From Massilia putida (GTDB lineage: Bacteria; Pseudomonadota; Gammaproteobacteria; Burkholderiales; Burkholderiaceae_D): a stretch of DNA of 64,000 nucleotides. The position numbers and the translations under genes were made by a program. Numbering within the stretch: the stretch's first letter is position 1; each line of letters begins with the position of its first letter. The DNA lies in assembly GCF_001941825.1 (NCBI RefSeq), contig NZ_CP019038.1, forward strand, positions 4,650,001 to 4,714,000, given 5' to 3'. Positions 38,095 to 46,291 of this stretch are shown one piece after another. The notes below the pieces were generated by a model, which did not search any database, was not told the origin of the DNA, and worked only from the letters and a program-made list of their open reading frames with translations.

Positions 38095-38511
38095 ATGAAA
38101 CTCGTCGAAACAAAACCCAAATTCCCCGACACGGACAAGGTCACGATCAATCTGGGCCTGGTCGACCTCGCCCAGATGGACCTGCTCGTGGCGGAAGGTT
38201 TTTATACCAACCGCACGGATTTCGTCCGCACGGCCATCCGCAACCAATTGCAGCAGCACGGCGAGGCGATCCGCCAGACGGTCACGCGCAAGCGCTTCGT
38301 CATGGGCATGCAGCGCTATACGAAGGCGGAACTGGAAGCGAGCGTCGCCGCCGGCGAACAGCTCGACATCCACGTACTCGGCCTCGCCACCATCGACGAC
38401 GACGTCACGCCCGAGCTGGCGCGTGCGGCGATCGCGTCGCTCCAGGTGCTGGGCGCGTTTTTCGCCCCGGCCGCCGTCAAGTCCGCACTCGCGGACCGCA
38501 TCCATTCCTGA
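38095..38511 (+). CDS. Ribbon-helix-helix (CopG-type) transcriptional regulator
   Basis: Protein of 138 residues. The N-terminal part reads as a ribbon-helix-helix DNA-binding unit: a beta strand (DKVTINLGLVDLAQMDLLVAEG) then helices with YTNRTDFVRTAIRNQL. The C-terminal 70 residues (KAELEASVAAGEQLDIHVLGLATIDDD) may bind a ligand or mediate oligomers. The gene sits 8 bases upstream of the esterase gene and downstream of a palindrome overlapping its promoter, which suggests autoregulation of the pair. GGAGA precedes the ATG. Confidence 0.8.
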   Translation: MKLVETKPKFPDTDKVTINLGLVDLAQMDLLVAEGFYTNRTDFVRTAIRNQLQQHGEAIRQTVTRKRFVMGMQRYTKAELEASVAAGEQLDIHVLGLATIDDDVTPELARAAIASLQVLGAFFAPAAVKSALADRIHS

Positions 38512-38519
38512 GGAACACC

Positions 38520-39605
38520 ATGAAACCCTATGAACAATTTGTCGAAAACATCCTGGGCGCGGTCCGCTCGGGCCAGGGCAAGGACCCGGCCGCGGCCACC
38601 GCGCTGATCCAGGACGCGCTGCGCAACGCCGGGCTGATGCCGGGCGCGCAGCCGGGCGCACGTGCGCCCTTCGCCGATCTGAACAACATACCGTCCGGCG
38701 ATTGGCGCGCGCGCTTCGACGCGCGGCACACGCGTCCGCACAAGTCGCCCACGCCGGACGCGCCCGGCCAGTTCCTCGCCGGGTCGTTTAGTAACGGGGC
38801 CGGCACGCGCCGCTACCGTTTATATGTGCCGGCGCGGGCCGCGTCCGGGCCGCGGCCGCTCGTCGTCATGCTGCACGGCTGCCAGCAGAGCGCCGGCGAC
38901 TTCGCGGCCGGCACCGCGATGAACCGGCTGGCGGAGGAGCATGGCTGCCTGGTGTTGTATCCGGATCAGGAGCGCGGCGCCAACAGTTCGAACTGCTGGA
39001 ACTGGTTCGACGCGGCGCACCAGCAGCGCGAGCAGGGTGAGCCTTCCCTGCTCGCCGGCATGACGCGCGACGTCCTGCGCGAACATGGCGCCGACCCGGA
39101 CCGCGTCTACGTGGCCGGCCTGTCGGCGGGCGGGGCGATGGCGGCCGTCATGGGCGCCGCGTATCCCGACCTGTATGCGGCCGTCGGCGTGCACTCCGGC
39201 CTGCCGGTCGGCGCCGCGCGCGACCTGATGTCGGGCCTGAATGCGATGAAGGGCAAGCACCTGGGCGGCGCGAGCCGGACCCTGCGCCGCCGCGTGCCGC
39301 TGATCGTGTTCCATGGCGACCAGGATGCCGTCGTGCATCCGTCCAACGGCGAGGTGCTGATCCGCCAGTTCCTGGGCGACGGGACCGTGCGCGAGATCGA
39401 GGAACGCGGCACTGCCGGCGCGGGCCGCGGCCACACGCGCACGACGGCGCTGGACGATGACGGGCGCGTGGTGGCCGAACACTGGATCGTGCACGGGGCC
39501 GGTCACGCGTGGGCGGGCGGCGATCCGGCCGGTTCGTACACCGATGCGTCCGGCCCGAACGCGTCGGCCGAGATGCTGCGCTTCTTCCTGGCGCAGGCCG
39601 ACTGA
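38520..39605 (+). CDS. PHB-depolymerase-family esterase
   Basis: Alpha/beta hydrolase of 361 residues in the polyhydroxybutyrate depolymerase/feruloyl esterase family. Motifs: oxyanion loop VMLHGCQQSAGDFA, lipase box AGLSAGGAMA (Ser nucleophile), Asp in VFHGDQDAVVH and His in GAGHAWAGG. A 60-residue leader with no signal peptide precedes the catalytic domain, so the enzyme is probably cytoplasmic. A role with intracellular polyhydroxyalkanoate granules is possible but not shown. Co-transcribed with the preceding regulator (8-base gap, GAGGAA Shine-Dalgarno). Confidence 0.85.
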   Translation: MKPYEQFVENILGAVRSGQGKDPAAATALIQDALRNAGLMPGAQPGARAPFADLNNIPSGDWRARFDARHTRPHKSPTPDAPGQFLAGSFSNGAGTRRYRLYVPARAASGPRPLVVMLHGCQQSAGDFAAGTAMNRLAEEHGCLVLYPDQERGANSSNCWNWFDAAHQQREQGEPSLLAGMTRDVLREHGADPDRVYVAGLSAGGAMAAVMGAAYPDLYAAVGVHSGLPVGAARDLMSGLNAMKGKHLGGASRTLRRRVPLIVFHGDQDAVVHPSNGEVLIRQFLGDGTVREIEERGTAGAGRGHTRTTALDDDGRVVAEHWIVHGAGHAWAGGDPAGSYTDASGPNASAEMLRFFLAQAD

Positions 39606-39673
39606 TCGACTGTTGCGAAGCCGTCAGGTTTGCTATGCTGGAGGATTCCCGTGACTGTTATTTGGAGTGATGC

Positions 39674-40222
39674 ATGGTTTCCCTGCAGGAGCAGCTGATG
39701 AAGGCCGGGCTGGTCGACAAGAAGAAGGTCAAGGTCGCCAACCAGGAAAAGGCCAAGCAGCAAAAGATCGAGCGTCGCACCGGCGTGCAGAGCGTCAACG
39801 AGACGAAGGAGGCGGTCGCCGAGGCCCAGCGTCAGCAGGCCGAGCGCGCCCGCGCGTTGAACGCCCAGCGCGATGCGGCCGCGGCCGCCAAGGCCGTCGA
39901 GGCGCAGATCGCGCAGATGATCCAGGTTAATCGCCAGCCCAAGGGCAAGGGCAACCTCGACGTCGCTTATCACTTCACGATCGGCACCAAGATCGAGCGC
40001 ATCCACGTCTCCGCGGCCGTGCGCGACCACCTGGTGGCGGGCCGCCTGTCCATCGTCGCCCATGCGGGCGGCTTCGAACTGGTGCCGCGCGTGATCGCGG
40101 ACAAGATCGCGGAACGGGCGCCGGATCGTGTCGTGCGCGTCAACAAGGCCGCCGAAGCCGTCGCGGCAGGTGAAGAGGATCCCTACAAGGACTTCAAGAT
40201 CCCCGACGACTTCGACTGGTGA
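39674..40222 (+). CDS. DUF2058 family protein (YaiL-like)
   Basis: Cytoplasmic protein of 182 residues. It starts with the family signature SLQEQLMKAGLVDKKKVK, then a long charged Ala/Gln-rich coiled coil (about 30-85) and a C-terminal domain (YHFTIGTKIERIHV, AGGFELVPR). DUF2058 proteins such as E. coli YaiL are described as nucleoproteins or polysaccharide-related, without firm function. TTGGAG sits 6 bases before the ATG. Its stop abuts the stop of the convergent AraC gene. Confidence 0.88.
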   Translation: MVSLQEQLMKAGLVDKKKVKVANQEKAKQQKIERRTGVQSVNETKEAVAEAQRQQAERARALNAQRDAAAAAKAVEAQIAQMIQVNRQPKGKGNLDVAYHFTIGTKIERIHVSAAVRDHLVAGRLSIVAHAGGFELVPRVIADKIAERAPDRVVRVNKAAEAVAAGEEDPYKDFKIPDDFDW

Positions 40223-41125
40223 TCAACGTTTCTTGACAGGCAGCGCGAGCCAGCCGCGCCAGCGCCCTTCGACCGTCCGCTCGACTTTCTGGATGTGCGG
40301 GCGGGTGCTGTCCAGGCGCCAGACGGCCTGTTTGTCGAGCCAATCCTCGTACATGGAGCGGAAGCGCGGCCATTCGCCGTCGAAGTCGAGGCAGGCGTAG
40401 CTGCCGGGCGGCAGCACGCGCAGGCCCAGGCCCGGATCGAGCACGGCGTCGTCGGCGCAGCCGAAGTCGTAGCAATATTCGCGCTCGCCCGTGAAACCCG
40501 GGTCTTCGTCGAACACGCCGTACCAGGCGGTCGTGGCGGGCAGGCCGTCGGCCTGTTCGCGTTCCTGGATGAAGTCGTGGCAGGCGAACGACAGCGCCGC
40601 GCCGGACTGGCCGAAGAAGCGCTGATAGCGCAGCAACAGCGGCGGCAGGTTGCGCACGGCGATGCGCGCGGCGACCGTGCCCGGCTCGGGCGGGCAGTAG
40701 GGCGCCAGGATCGTTTCCAGGTCGTCCGGCTCGGCCACAAAAAAGCTGACGTCGCTCTCGCGGCCGACCTGCTGGTCCATGTATTGACGCCATCCCCCTT
40801 CGCGCCACGCCTTGGCCGACATCGCGAATTGCTGCTTGAACGCCTTGGCGAATGCCGCGTTCGACGGGAAGCCGCAATCCTGGGCGATGCGCACGATGGG
40901 CACGTCGGGTTCGTGGCGCAGCAGGTGCGCGGCGCGGCGCAGGCGGCGCTTGCGCTGGTATTCGACGGCCGAGAAACCGGTCAGTTCGCGGAAGATGCGG
41001 TCGAAGTGGAACGACGAATAGCTGGCCGACGCCGCCAGCGATTTCAATGCGAGCGGATCGCCGACCGAGTCCAGCATCAGGTCCATGACTTCATACAGGC
41101 GCGACACGCGCGCGGCGGTCTTCAT
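40223..41125 (-). CDS. AraC-family regulator with GyrI-like effector domain
   Basis: Transcription regulator of 300 residues. The N-terminal region is a double helix-turn-helix (LKSLAASASYSSFHFDRIFRELTG, and IAQDCGFPSNAAFAKAFKQQF). The C-terminal GyrI-like domain (about 145-300, including LRVLPPGSYACLDFDGEW) probably binds small hydrophobic molecules, as in Rob or SbmC-type proteins. I chose the ATG at 41125 because GGAGGG lies 8 bases upstream; in-frame ATGs at 41173 and 41209 lack a ribosome site. Targets are unknown. Confidence 0.88.
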   Translation of the reverse strand: MKTAARVSRLYEVMDLMLDSVGDPLALKSLAASASYSSFHFDRIFRELTGFSAVEYQRKRRLRRAAHLLRHEPDVPIVRIAQDCGFPSNAAFAKAFKQQFAMSAKAWREGGWRQYMDQQVGRESDVSFFVAEPDDLETILAPYCPPEPGTVAARIAVRNLPPLLLRYQRFFGQSGAALSFACHDFIQEREQADGLPATTAWYGVFDEDPGFTGEREYCYDFGCADDAVLDPGLGLRVLPPGSYACLDFDGEWPRFRSMYEDWLDKQAVWRLDSTRPHIQKVERTVEGRWRGWLALPVKKR

Positions 41126-41691
41126 GCGCTGGCCCTCCGGGCGCGGGAAAAGCTCGGCATCGACGGCAGTCATTACAAAAATGAAATAACTAGTTTCCGT
41201 AAATAACACGCCCTTGGCAAGCGTTTGCGCCGCCGTCGGCGCCGAGTGTTGTCAGTACGCCTAAGCCGCGTCATCTCCAGTCGCGCCAGATCGAACCCTT
41301 GCCGCTCCAGCTGCTCCAGCCACTCGAGCAGGGCGCCGTACGCCTGGCGGCATGGGCAGTTCAGGACGCTACGCATTACTCTGATGAAAAAGCAAATAGT
41401 TTCAAGGGGGATATATTGTAGATCAATTATCATATTTCTCGATGTCTGTCTAGTAACATTTAAACTCGCAATAATTTGTAATTAAAAAGCGACAACTTTT
41501 CGTCCGGCATAGTGGCCGATTCCATAGGGAAAGCCGAATTTTGTTCAATGTCAAATCTTCAATACAATAGTTAATTCGGGTACATTTTTTAGAACAACAA
41601 TTGTTTTCTTGCTAAAGTCAAAAGTCGTGTAGTTGGTAAAAAAACACGAACGTGCCGTATCCCTCGGTGCGTCCACTTCAAGGCGAGAGAC
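41126..41691. other. AT-rich intergenic region (566 bp)
   Basis: No confident gene here. An open frame on the minus strand (41173-41376, from ATG at 41376) contains plausible coding text (SVLNCPCRQAYGALLEWLEQLERQG) but then becomes an arginine run (TRRRRRRKRLP); it could be the relic of a small gene. From about 41380 to 41650 the sequence is clearly AT-rich for this genome, with several A/T runs, and probably holds the promoter of the PEP-CTERM/subtilase pair. Confidence 0.5.
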
Positions 41692-42477
41692 ATGACAACC
41701 AATCCGACTTCTTGCGTTTCCCGTGCCCTACCCGGGCTGAATAAACTGGTCTTTGGCGTTGCCGCCGCGCTGGCGCTGCTGGCCACGGCACCCGCCACGG
41801 CCTCCGTGGTGAACTTCGAATCCCTGAGCCCCGACGCCATCTACGTCGATGGCGACACGCTCGCGGAGGCCGGCTACACGCTGCAGGCGGTCGACAATTT
41901 CGGCGGGACCAGCGGCGCCGTCGGCATGCTCATCAACGGCATGGACCCGACGAGCTGCGCGCTGGGCGGCTGCCCGACCAACAACACGAGCCATTTCTAC
42001 CAGGGCCTGAACGGCGGCAGCGTCACGGTCAGCAAGAACGACGGCGGCCAGTTCAGCGTGCGCAGCCTCGACTTCGGTTTCGTTGCGCCGTTCGGCAGTC
42101 TGGCGAACTATTCGTATGGCCAGCTGCAGTTGACCGGCAACCTCGCGAACGGCACCACGGTCGGCCTGGCGCTCGACTTCGCGGGCACGGACAGCAGCGG
42201 CAATCCGCTGTTCGATACCGCCGTTCTGCCCACCGCCTTCGGCAATACCCTGCTGACGAGCCTGACGATCCGCGCCTGCCTGTTCGACGGCATCGGCGGC
42301 TGCACCGTCGCGACGGACCCGTCGGTGGATCCGACGGCCTACCAGCGCCAGTTCGCCATCGACAACCTCGCGCTGGCCGAAGTCCCGGAGCCGGGCAGCC
42401 TGGCACTGATCGGCTTGGGCCTGGGTGCGCTGCTGTCGCGCCGCCGCAAGTCCGCCGCTTCGTCCAACAACGCCTGA
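41692..42477 (+). CDS. PEP-CTERM sorting-signal protein
   Basis: Exported protein of 261 residues. A signal peptide (KLVFGVAAALALLATAPATA) precedes a beta-rich body, and the C-terminus carries the PEP-CTERM tripartite sorting signal: VPEPGS, a hydrophobic helix (LALIGLGLGALL) and a basic end (SRRRK). Such proteins are processed by exosortase EpsH/XrtA and placed in the exopolysaccharide matrix. No exosortase is in the window. The subtilase gene starts 18 bases downstream, so the two are probably one operon. Confidence 0.9.
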   Translation: MTTNPTSCVSRALPGLNKLVFGVAAALALLATAPATASVVNFESLSPDAIYVDGDTLAEAGYTLQAVDNFGGTSGAVGMLINGMDPTSCALGGCPTNNTSHFYQGLNGGSVTVSKNDGGQFSVRSLDFGFVAPFGSLANYSYGQLQLTGNLANGTTVGLALDFAGTDSSGNPLFDTAVLPTAFGNTLLTSLTIRACLFDGIGGCTVATDPSVDPTAYQRQFAIDNLALAEVPEPGSLALIGLGLGALLSRRRKSAASSNNA

Positions 42478-42495
42478 CCCGCCGAGGTACCGACC

Positions 42496-45400
42496 ATGAA
42501 ACTGCGTCCCATCACTTCGGCCGTCCTGTTCGCGCTGACCGTCGCCGCGGCCACCCACGCGTATGCCGACGGCGAAATCCGCCGTTCCTACATCGTCCAG
42601 CTGGCCGACAAGCCGGTCGCCACCTACGACGGCACCGTCAGCGGCCTCCAGGCCACCAAGCCGGCCGCCGGCCAGCGCCTGGACGTCGACGCGTCCAGCG
42701 TCCAGAACTACATCAACTATCTGGAAGCGAAGAAGGCCGACGTCCTCTCCACCATCAGCCAGGCCCAGGTCACCAACGAATACAAGGTCGTGTTCAACGG
42801 TTTCTCGGCGATGCTGACCGACGCCGAGGTCCGCTCCCTCAAGAAGAATCCCGGTGTGGCCAGCATCTCGGCCGACTCGATCCTGCAGCTCGACACGAGC
42901 TATACCCCCACGTTCCTCGGCCTCGACAAACCGGGCGGCCTGTGGGACCAGCTGGGCGGCCAGGACAAGGCCGGCGAAGGCATCATCATCGGCATCGTCG
43001 ACGGCGGCATCTGGCCCGAGCAGGACAGCTTCGCCGACCGTGTCGACGAGGACGGCAATCCGAGCCGCAGCGGCAGCAAGCTCGCCTACGACGCCCCGCC
43101 GGCGTCCTGGAAAGGCATCTGCCAGGCCGGCGAAGGCTTTTCCGCCAGCGACTGCAACAACAAGCTGATCGGCGCGCGCTGGTTCAAGCAGCCCACGCAG
43201 ACGCTGCACTGGACCGAATTCCTGTCGGCGCGCGATTCCGTCGCCGGCGCCGAAGGCCATGGCGGCCACGGCGACCACACGGCCAGCACGGCCGGCGGCA
43301 ATGCGCATGTGACGGCCAAGACCAATGGTCTTTCGTTGGGCAAGATCACCGGCATGGCGCCGCGCGCCCGTATCGCCGCCTATAAAGTCTGCTGGACCGA
43401 CGGCGTGACCGGCGCGAACGGCTGCGCCACGTCGAACAGCGTGGCCGCGATCGAACAGGCCGTGAAGGATGGCGTGAACGTCATTAACTTCTCGATCGGC
43501 CCGAACGCCGGCGGCGGCGCGTTCAACGAACCGACCGAAGTCGCCTTCCTCGGCGCCGCGGCGGCCGGCGTGTTCGTGGCCGCATCGGCCGGCAACTCCG
43601 GTCCGGCGACGGCGCCGGTCGCCCACATCAGCCCGTGGCTGACCACCGTCGGCAACTCCACGCACAACCGCACGTACGCGGGCGATGTCGCGCTGGGCAA
43701 CGGCGTGACCGTCACCGGCGCGTCCGGCAACGCCAACACGCCGTCGGCCCCGCTGATCCTCGCGAAGGACGCGGGCGCGGCCGGTGTCGACCCGTCCGAC
43801 ATCAACCTGGCGCGCTGTTTCGGCCCGGCCGACAATGTCGCCGCGCTGCTCGACCCGGCCAAGGTGACGGGCAAGATCCTCGTCTGCGACCGCGGCAGCA
43901 ACGTGCTCGTCAACAAGAGCGCGAACGGCAAGACGGCCGGTGCCGTGGGCGTGATCATCACCAACGTGGCCGGCGGCGCGACGACGATCCTGAACCAGGC
44001 GCATACCATCTCGACCGTCCACATCACGAAGGAAGACGGCCAGAAGGTCAAGGACTATTACGCGGCGACGCCGGGCGCCACCGCGGCACTGAACAATCTG
44101 CGCGGCATCGTCGATCCGAACATCGTCGCACCGCAGATGAACAGCAGTTCGTCGCGCGGTCCGAACGTGGCCAACGCCAACATCATGAAGCCGGACGTCT
44201 CGGCGCCGGGTACGGACATCCTGGCCGCCGTCAGCGCCGACCTGACCCATGCCCAGCGCGACGCGGTCGCCGGCGGCGAGGCGGCGACGGTCAAGGACTT
44301 CGCGTTCTACACCGGTACCTCGATGGCGTCGCCGCACGTGGCGGGCATCGCCGCGCTGCTGAAACAGCGCCATCCGGACTGGAGCCCGGCGATGATCAAG
44401 TCGGCCCTGATGACGACGGCCTACGACACCTTCAACGATGGCCAGAACGGCGCAGTCCCCTGGGACAGCACGGCCAGGACGACCGGCACGCTGCCGTGGG
44501 GCCAGGGCGCCGGCCAGGTGGCGCCGTCGGTCGCCGTCGATCCGGGTCTCGTGTACGACCTGTCCACGGTCGACTACGCGCGCTTCCTGTGCGGCATCGG
44601 CATCACCAACGTGTTCAGCCCCGGGACCTGCTCGGCCGTCGGCAGCATCCAGCCGTATAACCTGAACCTGCCGTCGCTGACGGCGGCCAGCGTGCTGGGC
44701 ATCCAGACCTTGACCCGCACCGTCAAGAACGTGGGCGCCGCCGCGGCGACGTACAACGCCAACGCCACGCTGCCGGGCTACACGGTCGACGTGAATCCGG
44801 CCACGCTGAACCTGGCGCCGGGCGCGGCCGGCACGTTCACGGTCAAGCTGACCCGCACCACCGCGCCGCTGAACACGTGGGTGTACGGCAAGCTGACCTG
44901 GAGCGACGGCACGCGTACCGTGCGCAGCCCGCTGACGGCGCGCGCCGCCACGATCGCCGCACCGGCGACGGTGGCCAGCGAGGCGACGTCCGGCACCAAG
45001 GTGATCACCGTCGGCACCGGTTTCGGTGGCGCGATGGCGACCGCCAAGTCCGGCCTGATCCCGGCCACCGAGTTCAACTCGACGGTCGTCACCGCGCCGA
45101 ACACGGCCAACAGCGTGTGCACGGGCGGCGGCGGCACGGGCGTGAACGTCCATACCGTCACGATCCCGGACGGCACTTCGGCTGCCCGCTTCGCCCTGTA
45201 CGACAGCGACACGAGCGGCGGCGGCCTGTCCGACCTGGACCTGGTGGTGGCGCGCGGCACGACCGTCGTCGGCTCCAGCGGTGGCCAGACGGCCAATGAG
45301 ATGGTGACGCTGACCAACCCGCCGGCGGGCGACTACAAGGTCTGCGTCGTCGGCTACGCGCCGGTGGGCGGCAGCGCCACGTACAAGCTGTCGACCTGGG

Positions 45401-45642
45401 TGCTGAGCCCCACCGCGACCGGCGGCAACTTCAAGGCCATCGCCCCGAGCGTGGTCGCCGTGGGCGGCACCGCCTCGGTGGCGCTCTCGTGGTCCGGCCT
45501 GCCGACCGGCAAGCGCCACCTGGGTTCGGTCAGCTACCTGACCGGCGGCAGCGTGGTCGGCACGACGATGGTGGAAGTCGACACGACGGATCCTATCCCG
45601 CTGTTCCAGAACGCCGGTAACAAGCCGGCGAAGGTCGAGTAA
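42496..45642 (+). CDS. S8 family serine protease (subtilase), secreted
   Basis: Subtilisin-like protease of 1048 residues. Signal peptide (1-24), I9-type inhibitor propeptide (about 30-130), catalytic Asp169 (GIVDGGIWP), His258 (GGHGDHTAST), oxyanion Asn367 (ASAGNSGP) and Ser609 (TGTSMASPH). A PA domain (about 430-530) is inserted between His and Ser as in plant cucumisin-type subtilases, and Fn3-like modules and a PPC-like region follow. It should degrade protein outside the cell or process the preceding PEP-CTERM protein (inference). A strong terminator follows. Confidence 0.94.
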   Translation: MKLRPITSAVLFALTVAAATHAYADGEIRRSYIVQLADKPVATYDGTVSGLQATKPAAGQRLDVDASSVQNYINYLEAKKADVLSTISQAQVTNEYKVVFNGFSAMLTDAEVRSLKKNPGVASISADSILQLDTSYTPTFLGLDKPGGLWDQLGGQDKAGEGIIIGIVDGGIWPEQDSFADRVDEDGNPSRSGSKLAYDAPPASWKGICQAGEGFSASDCNNKLIGARWFKQPTQTLHWTEFLSARDSVAGAEGHGGHGDHTASTAGGNAHVTAKTNGLSLGKITGMAPRARIAAYKVCWTDGVTGANGCATSNSVAAIEQAVKDGVNVINFSIGPNAGGGAFNEPTEVAFLGAAAAGVFVAASAGNSGPATAPVAHISPWLTTVGNSTHNRTYAGDVALGNGVTVTGASGNANTPSAPLILAKDAGAAGVDPSDINLARCFGPADNVAALLDPAKVTGKILVCDRGSNVLVNKSANGKTAGAVGVIITNVAGGATTILNQAHTISTVHITKEDGQKVKDYYAATPGATAALNNLRGIVDPNIVAPQMNSSSSRGPNVANANIMKPDVSAPGTDILAAVSADLTHAQRDAVAGGEAATVKDFAFYTGTSMASPHVAGIAALLKQRHPDWSPAMIKSALMTTAYDTFNDGQNGAVPWDSTARTTGTLPWGQGAGQVAPSVAVDPGLVYDLSTVDYARFLCGIGITNVFSPGTCSAVGSIQPYNLNLPSLTAASVLGIQTLTRTVKNVGAAAATYNANATLPGYTVDVNPATLNLAPGAAGTFTVKLTRTTAPLNTWVYGKLTWSDGTRTVRSPLTARAATIAAPATVASEATSGTKVITVGTGFGGAMATAKSGLIPATEFNSTVVTAPNTANSVCTGGGGTGVNVHTVTIPDGTSAARFALYDSDTSGGGLSDLDLVVARGTTVVGSSGGQTANEMVTLTNPPAGDYKVCVVGYAPVGGSATYKLSTWVLSPTATGGNFKAIAPSVVAVGGTASVALSWSGLPTGKRHLGSVSYLTGGSVVGTTMVEVDTTDPIPLFQNAGNKPAKVE

Positions 45643-45688
45643 TCGTCGGGTTACAGCCCGACCTTGGGCCGCCACAAGCGGCCCGAAC

Positions 45689-45724
45689 GACAAGGCCGCG
45701 GTGTATGCCGCGGCCTTGTCTTTT
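45689..45724 (+). terminator. Intrinsic terminator after the subtilase gene
   Basis: GACAAGGCCGCGG-TGTATG-CCGCGGCCTTGTC is a perfect 13-bp stem (45689-45701/45708-45720) followed by TTTT. A further hairpin, GGGCCGC-CACAA-GCGGCCC, lies at 45666-45684. Confidence 0.85.
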
Positions 45725-45735
45725 ATGGGAAACGA

Positions 45736-46182
45736 TCAGCGGGCGACAGGCGCCGTGCCGCCGGGACCGCCGTTTGCCGCGCGCAGCACGCAATGGCCGG
45801 CGGAGCAGGCCGCGCCCGGATCGGGGACGACGGAGCAGGTCGACATCATGCCCGTTTTCGTGTCCTCGGCGCGGCGTGCGGCCGCGTGCTCGGACACGAG
45901 CGCGCGCAGGCGCGTGCCGTCCGTGTTCTTGCTCGACCACGCCAGGTAGCGCTCGGGACCGCCGCAGGCCTTGTGGCCGACGCCGATCGTGTGGCATTGG
46001 TCGTCCGCGTCGCAGGCGGCATCGCCGCGCTCGGCTTCGATACGCGCCAGCAGCGGGGCGCTGCCTTTGTCCACGGTGGTCGACGGGGCCTGCGGCGCGT
46101 CGCTGCGGCAGGCGCTGCTCGCCAGCAGCAGGGCCAGGCCGGCCAGGTGGGCGAGGGTGCGGGATGGGGTGGAGGAGTTCAT
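45736..46182 (-). CDS. Cys-rich small lipoprotein of unknown function
   Basis: Protein of 148 residues with a lipoprotein signal (ALLLASSAC, Cys25). The mature part has evenly placed cysteines (DAACDADDQCHTIGVGHKACGGPERYLAWSS, then STCSVVPDPGAACSAGHCVL), probably forming disulfides in the periplasm. The GVGHKACGGPERYLAWS pattern recurs in uncharacterised proteobacterial proteins, as recalled. It ends 16 bases from the subtilase terminator and is divergent from the glycosyltransferase. Confidence 0.75.
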   Translation of the reverse strand: MNSSTPSRTLAHLAGLALLLASSACRSDAPQAPSTTVDKGSAPLLARIEAERGDAACDADDQCHTIGVGHKACGGPERYLAWSSKNTDGTRLRALVSEHAAARRAEDTKTGMMSTCSVVPDPGAACSAGHCVLRAANGGPGGTAPVAR

Positions 46183-46291
46183 GCCCCATGATCGCGTGCG
46201 CCGCCGTGCTTGGCAAGAGGCGCACGCCGGTCATGGCCGAGTCATAATCGGCAGCTACAGTGCCCTTCATCAATATGACCGAAGGCGAGCG

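Noticed and set aside
38095..39605. Toxin-antitoxin interpretation of the RHH regulator and its neighbour
   Set aside because: The partner is a 361-residue alpha/beta hydrolase with full catalytic motifs, not a toxin family, and the regulator is longer than typical antitoxins.
41728..45693. A 1321-codon open frame on the minus strand opposite the PEP-CTERM and subtilase genes
   Set aside because: It is the antisense shadow of two genes with clear catalytic and sorting motifs. Its translation is Arg/Ala/Gly/Val/Asp-rich and has no domain.
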